Of a stretch of DNA of 64,000 bases, positions 34,876 to 47,400 are shown piece by piece; within the stretch, counting starts at the first letter, position 1; every line of letters begins with the position of its first letter. The notes under the pieces were generated by a model, which was not told the DNA's origin, searched no databases, and was given only the letters and a program-made list of their open reading frames with translations. Both the position numbers and the translations under genes were made by a program. The stretch is from Adiantum capillus-veneris (taxonomy: Eukaryota > Streptophyta > Polypodiopsida > Polypodiales > Pteridaceae), in the NCBI GenBank assembly GCA_014529385.2, contig CM043952.1:158193557-158257556 (forward strand). Direction: 5' to 3'.

Positions 34876-35910
34876 CTATTTGTTTGGGTGTTTTGGACAA
34901 TTAGGAACAACGTGTGTAATGGCACACTCCAAACAATATCCAATTATCTCTACACGAGAACAATTCTTGGCCCAATGAAAACCTCCACACTTGTAGCATG
35001 GTGCATCTTGTTGAGTCACCGGTGGAACAATTGATGGTTGTTCTTGCTTAGCCAGAATGGTCTCTGGTCTACGCTCTTGATTGGCTATGGACATCAGAGT
35101 GTCCTCATTCAATGAATAGAGTTTTCTCATAGGTTCTTGCCCTAGCCTTGGTTGTGATACCTCAGCTCTTTGTAAAGCCCTTGGTACAACCCTATTTTGA
35201 AATAATGGACGATTTGGTAATGGAATTTGTTTTTCTATTTGATGTCCAAATAGTGTGCCCCTCGTGTAGGTTTGATTATAGTAGCACTCACTCATCTCAT
35301 GATTGGTCCATTTTTGCTCAATGGCACACCATTTTATTCGTTGTGCTACTTGCATTGCTAGCTCATCTAGGTTGGTCATTAATTGAGACATAACCACTTG
35401 TCTTGTGTTGGTTTCACTAGATGCCGAAGGAGCATTATCCATAGTGATCTTTGTATCACCAATTTCCTCGCCATAGGCTTTACAATTGTCAACTAGGTAT
35501 AACGCTTCTCTCGTGACTTGTTCAAAGGAAGTACATCCTTTTAAGTGCAAATATTTCGTGAGAGTTTCATTTTTCAAACCCTCTATGAAGAGAATTGATA
35601 ATCTTTCATCCTGTGGTAACTCGCGTTCCGGACATCTCTCTATATATTGTTTGAAGCGTAGCGATGCTTCCTTCACTCTCTCATCTTCTTTTTGCTTGAA
35701 TGCATAGATTTGGGACACTATGTTATGCTTGATTCCCCTTTTAGAGAACTCCACAACAAATTCTTGCAACAATTGTTCAACGTTTGAGAAGGCATTTTTG
35801 TCCAATGGTTGGAACCAATTCAATGCTATCCCTTCCAAGGTTAAGCCAAATCCCTCATACTGTGTATGAAAATAAAATACTTGTTCGGCTCTTAACACTT
35901 GTTTGAACAA
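34876..35910 (-). pseudogene. E1 gag, capsid and nucleocapsid
   Basis: Ty3-type Gag capsid motifs are FGLTLEGIALNWFQPL, QLLQEFVVEFSKRGIKHNIV, EASLRFKQYIERCPERELP and LFIEGLKNETLTKYLHLKG. The zinc part reads CYKCGGFHWAKNC, then CLECAITHVVPNCP, both of the short CX2CX3HX4C form. The frame upstream (36852-35959) is the same frame with TAA and TGA stops between, so the original gag was longer. It ends at a TAG (34876-34878) that E2 reads as glutamine. Confidence 0.85.
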
Positions 35911-35958
35911 GGATGCATGTACGTATGGATCCCTTAATCCATCATACTTCTTCTTGAC

Positions 35959-36852
35959 TCATTTGGCCAATTGATATGGTCTCATTGGTTCTGGTTCAAC
36001 CATGTATCTTAGCGTGTTGGGGTCTCTCACAAAGACATCCCTCGTTCCTTCTTCTCGTCTTGGAGTAAATCCTGGTGGAATTCCCTTTGAGACATGTTTT
36101 GGAAATGTTGATGGATTTGTAAGTCTGATTGGTGGTCTCTTGGTTCCACTCAATGAGGTAGGAGCTACACTCTCGCGAATAGCTATTTTGGATGTTTAAG
36201 GTCCATTTGATCCCATAGTTTCAATGTTAGCTTCTTGCAAATCAGTCTCAAAAAACCCTGGTACGCTTACACTCGGTTGAAAGTAGTAAGCAGAGATTGG
36301 AATACCCATGTATGTATATCTTTCTAGATCAATTGGGCTGATAAGTTTGTACTCTCGTCCATACTTATCTACCATTATAACTTGCACTCCCTGGTCATCT
36401 GTGTATGTGAAGGCATAGAGGTTCTTGTAGTCTGTCAACTCTTCAATGATGGAATTTAAACATCTATAGAAGTTTTTTTGATCCCCAATAGGTAACCTAT
36501 AAAGGCCATCATAAGTGTAATCCGTTAGAACTCTCGTGGCTTCATTGGTTTTGATGAACCTCACATTGGGTTTGTTGATTAGAGGATGCTTCTCCTCTAA
36601 GTCTCTAGCAATTTCCACTTTTGCTCTTTCAAACTCCCGCATTTTAGTTGATTGGTTTGGCTTCCAGTGAGATACATGATCACTTAACAAATATCCATGA
36701 GCCATGCCTTGAGGTTTGGCTTGATATGATTGATAAGCCTCATGGTCTTGTCTCCACCCTCTTGTTATAGGTGTTGTAGTATTTTTGGCTGTTTGTGTAG
36801 GTGGCATAGCTCTAAGTTGAGTGGGAAACCCTAATGATGGATGAGTTGTCAT
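35959..36852 (-). pseudogene. E1 gag, N-terminal module
   Basis: ATG 36852 opens a frame of 218 residues ending at a TAA (36196-36198). It continues in the same frame as IAIRESVAPTSLSGTKRPPI to a TGA at 35959-35961 and then into the capsid. The module holds VSHWKPNQSTKMREFERAKV, DGLYRLPIGDQKNFYRCLNS and KYGREYKLISPIDLERYTYM. I do not recognise a domain. The PPGF motif near its end recurs in E2 (PPGFPSRAI). It may be a matrix-like or leader part of Gag. Confidence 0.55.
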
Positions 36853-37289
36853 GTTTAAGCCTCACTCAATACTCTCAAGATGGTCCTTGATAAGAACACC
36901 TTGGCTTAGTGCACACAATCCCTTTTTGCCCCTGGTCAAGTCTCTAAAAAGTAAGGAATTTGTGACTTTTTTGGTCCCTGAAAATTGGTTATGGGTACCC
37001 TAAAAGTTTGGAATTAGGAAACCTAGAAAAATTCAGGTCTAAAACCAAAATTCAAGTGTGTGCTGTTGCCCACAAGCTTTCTTCCTAGCTATACCTGACT
37101 CAATTTGGAGCCGTCTATCAAAAGTTAGAGCAATTTTAGTGAACTGCACTTGAAACAACACTCAAAACAGTCTCAGGACCAGAACACAAGAACTTTGGCT
37201 TGTATCTTGGCTTCCAGAGGGTATTTTTCACTCAAACTTGAGATTTGGGATGTACTCAAGTAGGTCTACAAACTTATGAAGTCAGATAC

Positions 37290-39140
37290 CCCCACTATGT
37301 AGAGGTACACCGATTGCGATTGTTGACCCCATGTCACAGATTTGGAAGATTTTTGCACAGTAGCTAGCCCTTGATTTCTTGATACCAAGTGTCTTTGTAT
37401 TTTTGAATTTGGAGATGTTTTGACCAATGAAAACCCAAATCCCAGGTGGTTTTGCAGTTATTGGCCTGATTGTGTAACTGGGACTTTTGACCACTTTCTT
37501 TTGCTTTTTTGACCTTGCTCCTTTTGGAAAATATGTTGCACTAGATGTCAGCTACCTACTCATAAATTTTCAATCCAAAATGTCACTAGGGTACACCGAT
37601 CGCGATGGTAGTTCCATCTCCTTTTTGCATGAAATTTTAGGAGTTGATAGACAAGGGTATGAATAGTCTATTCCCAAACCCACTTTGCATTTGGATCACA
37701 AAAACTTGAATTTTCTCAAAATTTTGGTATGAAGGATCAGTGATCAATGTTTGCCCTATTTGACATCTGTCTTTTGGTTTTTTGACCCTGGTTCTTTTGA
37801 GAAAGTTGTTTGCCTAGTTATCAGCTACCTACTCACCAAGTCTCAACTCAAAATGTCAGTATGGTACATCGATCGCAATCGTACTTTGGAGCCCAAATTG
37901 GATGAAACTTGTGGATATGGTAGATAATGATGTGTACAGTCTACTCCCCAAATCTTTTTGAATTTGGACAAGAAAAAGTCATGTTTTCACCAGATCTTGG
38001 TCTGCTGCAGTGGTTTCCTGACTGTCTGCTGTTTTTGGCTATTTTGGTGATTTTTTTTGAAATTTGAAAACTCCTGGTATCTTATATAACCTAGGTGTAT
38101 GTGTGGGTAAAGTCTGGTCAAAATCTGGCACTGAGGTACACCGATCGCGATCGTAGTTCTGAGCCCAAATTGGATGAAACTTCACCAGCTTGTTCACTAG
38201 GCTATTATAAGACTACCTGCCAGACACTTTTGTATTTGGACTCAAAAAAGTCAAGAATTTGCAGTTTCTTGGTCTGAAGTGCCTGATTTTTCTGAATCTG
38301 TCAGTTTGACTTGATTTTGGTGTTTGTTTTGGGAAATGAAAGCTATTTGGGATTATCCTGTGTACAGGCTATCCCTCTGTATGGTTTTTTCTCAGTTTTG
38401 ATGTGTTTTGGTCTTCTGAAAGTCAATTTCTATGCCAGTTTAACAGTTTTTGACTTGGATCTATATTCATATGGTTTTGACTAGTTTTTTGAGGTTTCTG
38501 GCTCTAGGTCCTTTAGAATTTTATGTTTGTATACACCTGAGGATCCCACATATGAAATCTGGTCAAATCTGGCACTTAGGCTCACGATTGTACTTTGGAG
38601 CCCAAATTAGACCAAATTTGGCATGCTTGTAGACATTGATGTTTTAAGGCTATCCCCCAAGTCTTTTTGCATTTGGATCACCAAAAGCAAGGCTTTATAG
38701 TTTCTGGGTCAGTTTTACCCAAGTGGCCTGATTTCCTTGATTTTTGATGTTTTTGGGTGTGGTTGCTTTAGACAAACTGGTTTAGAAACTTATCAGGAAG
38801 GCTCATGTCAAATCTTGTACAATTCTGGCACAGAGGTACACCGATTGCGATCGTTGTACAGAGGCCAAATCAGACCAATTTTGGTGTGCTTGTAGACACA
38901 GGTGTTCTAAGGCTATTCCCAAAGTCACTTTGCATTTGGATCACTAAAAGCCAAGATTTTGCACTTTCTGGGTTTGTCAAGCTGGTTTTGTCCAAGTGGC
39001 CTGATTTTCTGATTTTTTGATGTTTCTGGGTGTGGTTGCTTTAGACAAACTTGTTTAGAATCTTATCAGGAAGGCACATGTCAAATCTTGTACAATTCTG
39101 GCACAGAGGTACACCGATCGCGATCGTAGTACCAGAGCCA
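37290..39140 (-). repeat. tandem units with a conserved palindromic motif in the E1 leader
   Basis: Six to seven diverged units of about 255-290 bp (one gap of about 440) repeat here. Each has a near-invariant block of the form GGTACACCGATCGCGATCG at 37302, 37589, 37862, 38133, (degenerate 38578), 38833 and 39106. Flanks share CAAATTGGATGAAACTT-like and TTTGCATTTGGATCA-like words but are clearly more diverged. The array lies between primer site and gag on the minus strand. Confidence 0.8.
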
Positions 39141-39654
39141 AATCTGATGAAATTTTACAGGCTCTCTCTGACAAGTATTTCCCAGTGTTTGGTGCTTCCA
39201 CTTTGTGATTTGAATCAATTTCAGCTCTGTTTGGTCAGATTTTCAAAATTTCAGAGTCTTATGGCCTTTTTGCCAAAGTTATGGTTTTCTGGTTTCTCAA
39301 CTCTAACTTTTACCCCAAATCCGACTGGAATGTGATTTACTTATCCTACTCCTAAGTACAGAAATGAAAGAACATAAGAAAATGAATCAAACAAAACAAG
39401 CAGGATAAAAAACGGATGATGGATCAATACTCAATCAATACAAAGAAATTTGAAGAGAAAAAATGCTTAGAGCAACCTCACTCACAACTCCCTATATCTC
39501 TCAAGAGTAGATCTAGCCAGTCCACCGACCCTAGACTCCACTAAGCACTAAACCCCTGTCTAGATGCTTCACTGAAATGTAAATGGAATGGAAATTATCT
39601 TCTGAAACAATAAAAAAACATTGAATACGCACTCGGTCACTCATCACCTAAGAT

Positions 39655-39677
39655 TCATTCCCCGGCAACGGCGCCAA
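39655..39677 (-). other. primer-binding site of E1
   Basis: On the minus strand, directly after the 5' LTR, the sequence reads TTGGCGCCGTTGCCGGGGAA. This is the standard plant Ty3/gypsy primer site, usually assigned to tRNA-Asp. It fixes the element's strand. Confidence 0.9.
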
Positions 39678-40618
39678 TGTTTGCGGGTCGGCGCGACGGA
39701 CGTCCATAGCATAGCTCTCAAGCATCAACATAAAATTATTGATACAAGGGAAGCGACTCGGATGAGGCATGGAAACTCACTAGGGTGTCAATCCTAATGA
39801 AGTGAACTCGAAGAGATGCAACTACTAACTCTACAAGCAAATCAAACGCACTAAAGCCAAGTAATCTGCCTATGTCCTTCTACACAGCTCTACAGTCATC
39901 ACGCCCGTTGACCATGCAAATCATATCGGAATCGTACGAAACTTGAAGGGAAGCTACAGGGGACTATCAGGAACATACCCTATCACTGTCCTCACAACAT
40001 TCTGGAGAGGTACAGAGATCGCGATCGTTCGTCCCACAGTACTCAAAAATAGTAAACGGATGATCCGAAAGGGTCGTTTTTGGGTCCCTAAAGCCTCTCC
40101 TAGGGTCAAAACAACATAAAATACACATATAAACACTCAAAATAGCGATTTAAGGCCTAAACGGATGCGTTTGAAACCTTCACCGAATCTTGAATGCTTA
40201 CACTTGAATGAACGAGTAGAGTAAGAGGAACACAATGCAAGAAACAAAACTGAATTTGGATTACCGTAGCCACAGAAGCGATGATTACAAGTTTGAGCAA
40301 AGAGGCAGCTCTCTGTGCGTAACGCATTAGTCACTTATCTTCAAAAAATGATCTCCCTTTCCCACTAACCTTAGTGTATTATATACCTAGGGCTTTCTAA
40401 AGTGGCCGGCGGCCAACTTCTCATCGACCTTTACATACATCATTGAAAAAATTACATCTTTGACTCAGACTTGACATAGACGACTGTCATTAGGCTTTTA
40501 CAGGGTTTGATGTATTAACCATCGGAAAAATAATGTGACCACATCAAAACTTTGGTCGGCTGACCCAACGGGTGCCTTGATTGGGTGGGCACTTGTATGT
40601 TGTTATCACCTCCAAACA
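39678..40618 (-). repeat. 5' LTR of element E1
   Basis: It is 941 bp and nearly identical to 29128-30065. A TATA-like TATATAA on the minus strand (plus 40379-40385) would start transcription toward the gag. A palindromic motif lies at 40007-40030. The outer flank is ACAAG, matching the other side. Confidence 0.95.
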
Positions 40619-40623
40619 ACAAG

Positions 40624-41392
40624 CTTCCAAATTGTATCAACCTTTCTTTAGTTAGAGCTCCCAGATTATTAGTTTTGACCACCAAAAACCTTGGCTAAGG
40701 TATAAAAGCCAATTTTTGTAAGGTTTTGACAAGTTTTGGATAATGAAACACAGCGTGAGCTAACGACGCTCACTTCTCTTTTTCTCGCGCTTCCTACTCC
40801 CTCCTCGATTGTCACATTGCAGTCGCGTTTGTTGCGTTGCAACCGCAGGTAAGAGCTCTAGCATTGACGTAAACATTTCATGGTATTTCGTAGCTTTTGA
40901 CATCGCCGCGACGGGTGGCCTAGTTTCATCATAAATAGGAATTTACACTTCAAAATCAAAAACTAAGTATAGGTGGGGTATTGGGGCATCATTGCTAAGC
41001 ATTTAGATGCATTCTGGGTCGAAAATGACTAGGTAAAAAATTCACTACTGCTGTTAATAATCACAATCTTTGCACTTGACCTAAAGTGAGTTTTGAGACC
41101 ATAAGCGTGTGTGCTTAGGTCTCATAAACTTGTCCTAGAAGTTTTGTTACATTTGGATGTCGTTTGATGCTGTAACGGATGTGATATGTTTGCCGATGAG
41201 CGATTAGCTTTTGGTGATTTCAGTCATTTGAGTGTAGCCTAAGTTACATATGAGTTGTTTGTGTTTTCCAAGAGATTGACAACCTCTTGTAGCCTCTATG
41301 CACTAGTTGAGTCAGCTTCGTCCCATGGATTGACAAATTATTCGTGGTTCTCGGTATGTCTGTAATAAGATAGGAGGGAGGTTAGACACCTG
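40624..41392 (+). repeat. 3' LTR of element B, right part
   Basis: It continues the LTR of B after the E1 insertion. It has a TATA-like GGTATAAAAGCC near 40701, then CTCACTTCTC and a U5-like part. The end near 41392 (GGTTAGACA) is chosen because it ends in CA and brings the total length close to the LTR of A. The exact end is uncertain. Confidence 0.5.
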
Positions 41393-42440
<1,048 letters not shown>

Positions 42441-42838
42441 CCTAATTTCAATATTATCGTAAATAAACTTCTCATCCTTTAAACTTAATATCTGATCTAT
42501 GTTATGATGTTAGTTTTTGTTGTAATTTTTGAAACCAATAACAAGGGGAGGGAGTCGTTGACACCTGTTTCCCAAGTAATGCCCATTCTGACAGGTTTGT
42601 GTTTCTTGAATGGTGACATGTAAGAGATTATTTCTTTGGGATTACCACCACAATTGCAACACAGAAGATCATCCAATGTTTGGTTATTTTTATTGATGAT
42701 AGATAGCCCTTGTATATGATTCTTTGATAATAAGATTTAATACATCATATGTCAATATTAGATCTAAATGTTAATATAATCTTAACTTTATCTACTTGGT
42801 ATCTAATGTATACATAATATGTGGTTATTTACACATTG

Positions 42839-43300
42839 ATTGGTCTCTAGTCCCATTGTATGGTTCAATAGTTTGTGAAATCAAAGTATTGTTAGATTAT
42901 TCATTCTTAAACATAGACACACACTTGTTTCTAGCTAGCCTTTGGTCGGGTTAGCACCATACAATGGGCCTAGACTTGCTATAATCTTTTGGCTTGACCC
43001 ACCTAATCCAAAGGGATGGGTTGGAGCCACGGCTCCTAGTTTGGTCAAGCACATAAATCATATAGGTCTATTACCTTGGACTAGCAGATGCTCTTTGACT
43101 ATGTACCAAACATTGTATCTGAGTAATTAATGAGATGGCTGTTTTAGGAATGTGATGCGTATATAATTTAGCCCTATTGGCACACACAAACCTCTTTCTA
43201 TCTATCCTTTGTTTGGGATAACACCTTGTAATGGACCAGACTAACTATCTAAACATGGCCTACCCAATCCAAAGGGATGGGTCGGGACTCCTTCAGTTCC
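42839..43300. repeat. duplicated dispersed repeat
   Basis: Two copies of about 110 bp lie at about 42920-43030 and 43187-43293. Both contain AATCCAAAGGGATGGGT and an ACACCTTGTAATGGACCAGAC-like or ACCATACAATGGGCCTAGAC-like word. The part at 42845-42920 matches 9394-9480 (TGGTTCAATAGTTTGTGAAAT versus a CGGTTCAATACTTTGTATAAT-like word). Family unknown. Confidence 0.45.
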
Positions 43301-43671
43301 TCTTCCTGTCAAGTTTATAAGACCTTTTAAAATTGTGGTTATCACTATGAACTTTTGACAACATTAACATAGTCTTTTATGATTTTACAGAATATTGGGT
43401 GATGCTCATACACAAAATACGTGACTTATTTTTTCAAACACAGATCATCTTTCTCTAGAGAGGAACGATAAGAGATCTTCTCTTACTCAGTACTGGATTT
43501 GACACACTTGATTATACTACCCCTTCAATATGTTTGCGTATATTAGCCTTAAAGGCACCACTTCTCCAAATGAAAACCCTTTTACATGTAAAGCATACCA
43601 CTTGGAACACTTATTATTATTTCCTTGGACGTTTGTATTATTCATTCTAAACATGGTTTGGGGGTAGGGTT
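43301..43671. other. gene-free stretch between repeats
   Basis: No supported gene or recognised element is seen between the duplicated repeat and the hairpin that precedes element H. Confidence 0.5.
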
Positions 43672-43703
43672 CCACATGGTGGGCCCTACCTCCCACCATG
43701 TGG
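43672..43703. repeat. perfect 12-bp inverted repeat before direct repeat 1 of element H
   Basis: Arms CCACATGGTGGG (43672-43683) and CCCACCATGTGG (43692-43703) surround an 8-base loop. A similar imperfect hairpin (51399-51436) lies at the matching place before the second direct repeat. Confidence 0.6.
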
Positions 43704-43726
43704 ACTCCTCTCCTAGGGTTTGAGGG

Positions 43727-43728
<2 letters not shown>

Positions 43729-43803
<75 letters not shown>

Positions 43804-44009
43804 ATGTCACGGGACAAAAAAAAGCTTAGCTAATGAGATTTACAGCTACATCTCTATTATGTCGCCCATCACATGATCACACAAACAGCTATCACAGTAG
43901 AAGCAAGTATTTGGCCGCTCTGCCAAAGGCACGATACGAGTCGCCAAGGCTACCCCATACTCCCGAGTGTGGTGAGTACAGTTAAAATATCCTCGTAGCT
44001 GATAACCAT
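43729..44009 (+). repeat. direct repeat 1 of element H
   Basis: It starts with a (CA)n tract (43729-43799), then AAAAGATGTCACGGGACAAA and about 200 bp ending CGTAGCTGATAACCAT. It matches 51466-51743 at more than nine bases in ten by eye. Confidence 0.85.
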
Positions 44010-44442
44010 AACTACGGTATAGGAAAATCTTCTGAGGAGGTAGGAACTGGGCTAGCAGATATAGCCGATCTGAAAAACCATGCTTTATGGAATGCTCGAT
44101 ATAATAATACTTAGGCCCTAGACCCACTGCTTCAGTAAACATCGCCAATCGGATATTATTTTTGAAATGTTCTCGACCCCAAAGTGTCACTCTGGTCACT
44201 CGATCCTGATATGTCCACCACTTTGTTTGAGAAACAGAGGTTCCTAGCTGCGGGAATAGATGCTGTTCATAACGAATTAATGTTGCTCGACGTATAGACT
44301 CATTTGACATAAAGAGATGTGCAAATGCTATGAAAAGAACCTGGTCATGATAGTAGGCCATAATACACCAAGGATGCAAAATAGATGAAGAATGCCAAAC
44401 TCTGGAATGATACTCTATACTTGGGGCTTTATATTTGACCAA
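43846..44442 (-). CDS. hypothetical ORF overlapping direct repeat 1
   Basis: This frame of 198 residues on the minus strand has its last 55 residues inside direct repeat 1. A diverged copy of that end lies in repeat 2 (51580-51963). It has a cysteine-rich end (CFYCDSCLCDH) and aromatic-rich segments (GPKYYYIEHSIKHGF). I recognise no family. Differences between the two copies change several residues, so it may be a chance ORF. Confidence 0.25.
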   Translation of the reverse strand: MVKYKAPSIEYHSRVWHSSSILHPWCIMAYYHDQVLFIAFAHLFMSNESIRRATLIRYEQHLFPQLGTSVSQTKWWTYQDRVTRVTLWGREHFKNNIRLAMFTEAVGLGPKYYYIEHSIKHGFSDRLYLLAQFLPPQKIFLYRSYGYQLRGYFNCTHHTREYGVALATRIVPLAERPNTCFYCDSCLCDHVMGDIIEM

Positions 44443-47400
44443 CTATCTCCAAAAAAAACTTTTTTTAGGAAAGTGTGCCTAATATGGTGTTGTCTCTCAC
44501 ATTTTAAAAGGTTTTTTTCACATTATTGTGCGGGTGGAAACCTTACAGAGGGCATGGATAGCATGTATAAATACCTACTGTATACCCGAGACCTGATACA
44601 ACTTACTAGATATGGGTCTAGAGACCTGGGTATAAATATGGGAATCATTGCTATTTAAATTTTACCTTGGGGTGATGTAGTCTGTCTGACCAGGCTTTTA
44701 AATTGGTGAAAACCACTTACTCTGGAAATGATACTCGAGATTTGTTTGTTTAACCAACCATTTAGAATTAAAACAAGTTATTAACTCCTGAGACTTATTA
44801 TGGTTTGGAGAGTTTTCCCAAAAAAAAAAAATCATATACTCACAATATAGAAAGGTGTTTTACACTAAGGAAATGCTAAACCCTAAGGTCATGCTAGCAG
44901 ATTAACAATACCTACTGGGGTGCATATACCTGACACCGTATTTAATTGCGTCTAGTGAATAAAACCGGGCTTTTTATGGGAATATATGCTATACCATTGT
45001 GGAGGTGACTGTCCGACTTGGCTTCACATTATTTGGTCGGAGTACAGATATTTATATGAGCCGACCTCAGACTGAATAGACTCAGATTACAGGTATCGAA
45101 TTTTGGAATGAAGAAACTTTGAATAAATTAAAGGATGTTTTCTGATTTACTTTTGGATACTGACCTTTTTCTTGTGTCAAAATGAAATTATCTCTTTCTC
45201 TAGAGACTGGCAAGTATTATCCATTTGACTGATGGTGTTTGTTTTCATAAAATAAACAAAAGAATACATATATATAACCTGGCTCTGGAATCTGACTCTT
45301 ACTGGTAAGGGAAGAAGCGTGGATGGCTCAAGTTAAACTTAGAATTACCTCCTAATCTTCAGGTTAACAAGATTTTTTTTATTCCGATATTTTGCCTAAA
45401 AAAACCGAGGTAAATAGATGGTTTTTTCTTGCTCCGATGACTATTCTTAAATAATTCATAGAGAGAAAAGTATATGGAATGGGGTTTTGCTTCGACTAAA
45501 GATGTGTTTTTGCTATGTAAAGTACTGGGAGACTGGCTCCGAAACATAACTCTTCTTGGCATGAAGAAAGCGTTAAAATAAACTAGTATCTACTGAGTAA
45601 TGTTTGATGGAAATGAAATTAAAAAAAGGGGGGGAGACTGTCTAACTGGTTTTTCTTGGGTGTGTCCTATATAATTGTTTTTATAAAAAAAGCAGATGGC
45701 CAAGTGTATGTCTTATCCTTTGACTCCATAAAAATGAGGATAAAGGACATGAAGGGTATATAATGTTGACTCTGGTAATATTTTTTCTCAAATGGGTAAT
45801 GTACTCATGAACGGTGTACTGCAGATGTGAGAATAACCTGTCTTAAACTAAAAGAATGAGATATTTGTAAGTAGTTGGATAAGTTTGGTGACTTTGGTGA
45901 GGTAATTTCGAAAAAAGGACTTACCCGGAATTGAATCTGTTACTAAAATCTGGTGCCTATTTTAGTAAAAACTACTTGAGAGGATTCAGAGGTCATTCAA
46001 AACTGTTTTTTTTGGAAATAGTGGCCAGTCATATTATTTTACAGTAGGGTATGATAGGTTTCGCATACCCGATTATAAGATTAAATGAGGTTTTTTTAAC
46101 TCAACTTTTTTACAAGTAAGATTGATCTTTTTTACCGGTAGCCTATTGTACTAAAGCGGCTAAAAAGGTTATTCTGTGTACTGGATTTGGGTATGGTGCC
46201 CTTGATGTTGACTTCACATACCGAACTAAAGGTTAAATAAAATGCAAGTTTTCAGCATTGTCATACACTATAAGAATAGAGGTAGGTTCTGATTAACCTA
46301 TCACTTAGTTCAAAGAGGTGACAGATTTCTGATGGTAGAAGTTCGGTCAAACCTTGGCTTCTCAATTCCTTTTTAGCTTCTTCTGCTGGCTTCTTTTTCT
46401 CATTTAAAGTATATAGGCACTTGGCCTTACCTAACATCTTACTAGTAAGTTTGATCTCGATACCACAAGGTAAAACATATAGTGACCTTAAGTGGATCCT
46501 GGCTGGTTAAATCTGATGTTTTTTATAGCAAAAGTTTTTTTCGGATTTAACTAAAATGATACTCTGAATTTACAGATTACTTCAGTGTTACTACCCTAAC
46601 TTCTGATAGTTGATAGGAAGGAATGCATGATATGGTATTGAGCATGGCATACAATTCCCTCTATCTGGGCATAACCTGAGATTGGTAATTTTTTTTTTCC
46701 GGACCGAGTCTAAGTTGGCTCACTATGACTAAATGGTCCAATATATTGTAGTATACATTTTGTTAGCTGGCATATGGCAGCAGTAGGAATGACATAACAT
46801 GAAAGTAAGGAACTTTGGGAACAATGACTATGATTTTTCTGTAAAGAAGGGGTATCTCCGCTAGGTAATAAGTGGTAAAAACTAAAGTATTTTGGGGATA
46901 TCTCAGCCCGATTATAAAATAAGTCCCGAATAAGAGGCTATATTACAAATGTTGTTGATAGACAAGGTAGTGGGTATTTTTTCAAATAGAATAATCTAGT
47001 TAAGGATGAAGTTCTGGAAATTTTTTTTGGTACTTAATTTTTTTTTAAGATTAGAGGAAAAATACAACATAATTTATGGTTGCTCTATGGGGTTGGATAC
47101 CGTCTGTATCAGATTGGTTGAGAAGCCAAGGATCTTCGTTCTTACCATTTTATTTTAAATCAAATATTCAAGTTAAGGACTATGTTTTTTTTATGGTGAC
47201 ATGGATAACAACTGGGATGCCCAACATCACCTGCGTACAGTCACGTGCTAACGAACTATTTTCTTGTGGCTATGGGTGCAGGTGAGGGCTACCTTCCTTG
47301 ATTAAAACGTCCAGTTCTTAACAAATGGTGGATCTCGTAGTGTGATACAAGATTTCCCAGACTTTGGGTTTAAGGATACTTGAGCTGTATTTTGTTATCT

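Larger units (their letters stand above)
29128..40618 (-). mobile_element. complete LTR element E1 (gag-protease-WxPK, no RT or integrase)
   Basis: Two near-identical LTRs (29128-30065 and 39678-40618) flank an internal region on the minus strand. Target duplication is ACAAG at 29123-29127 and 40619-40623. The order on the minus strand is 5' LTR (right), primer site, 2.8-kb leader of tandem units, gag, aspartic protease, WxPK-repeat protein, 3' noncoding region, hairpin, polypurine tract and 3' LTR. I find no RT, RNase H or integrase motif. Several in-frame stops and two frame changes interrupt the coding region. The intact ends with defective genes suggest a non-autonomous element mobilised in trans. 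Confidence 0.9.

Noticed and set aside
31243-36852. Hidden RT or integrase in E1 in another frame or strand
   Set aside because: I searched by eye for the F/YxDD, SPxLLVxKKDG, HHCC and DSG-to-IN order motifs in all frames and saw none between 31243 and 36852.
43800-44009. Hammerhead ribozyme in the direct repeats of element H, as in other Penelope-like elements
   Set aside because: I looked for the CTGATGA...GAAA core on both strands and found only CTAATGAG, which lacks the essential G, and no matching stems.
43846-44442. GIY-YIG endonuclease for the Penelope-like element
   Set aside because: The minus-strand ORF has tyrosines and a cysteine-rich end but no GIY...YIG pair with the expected spacing or the downstream R and E residues.
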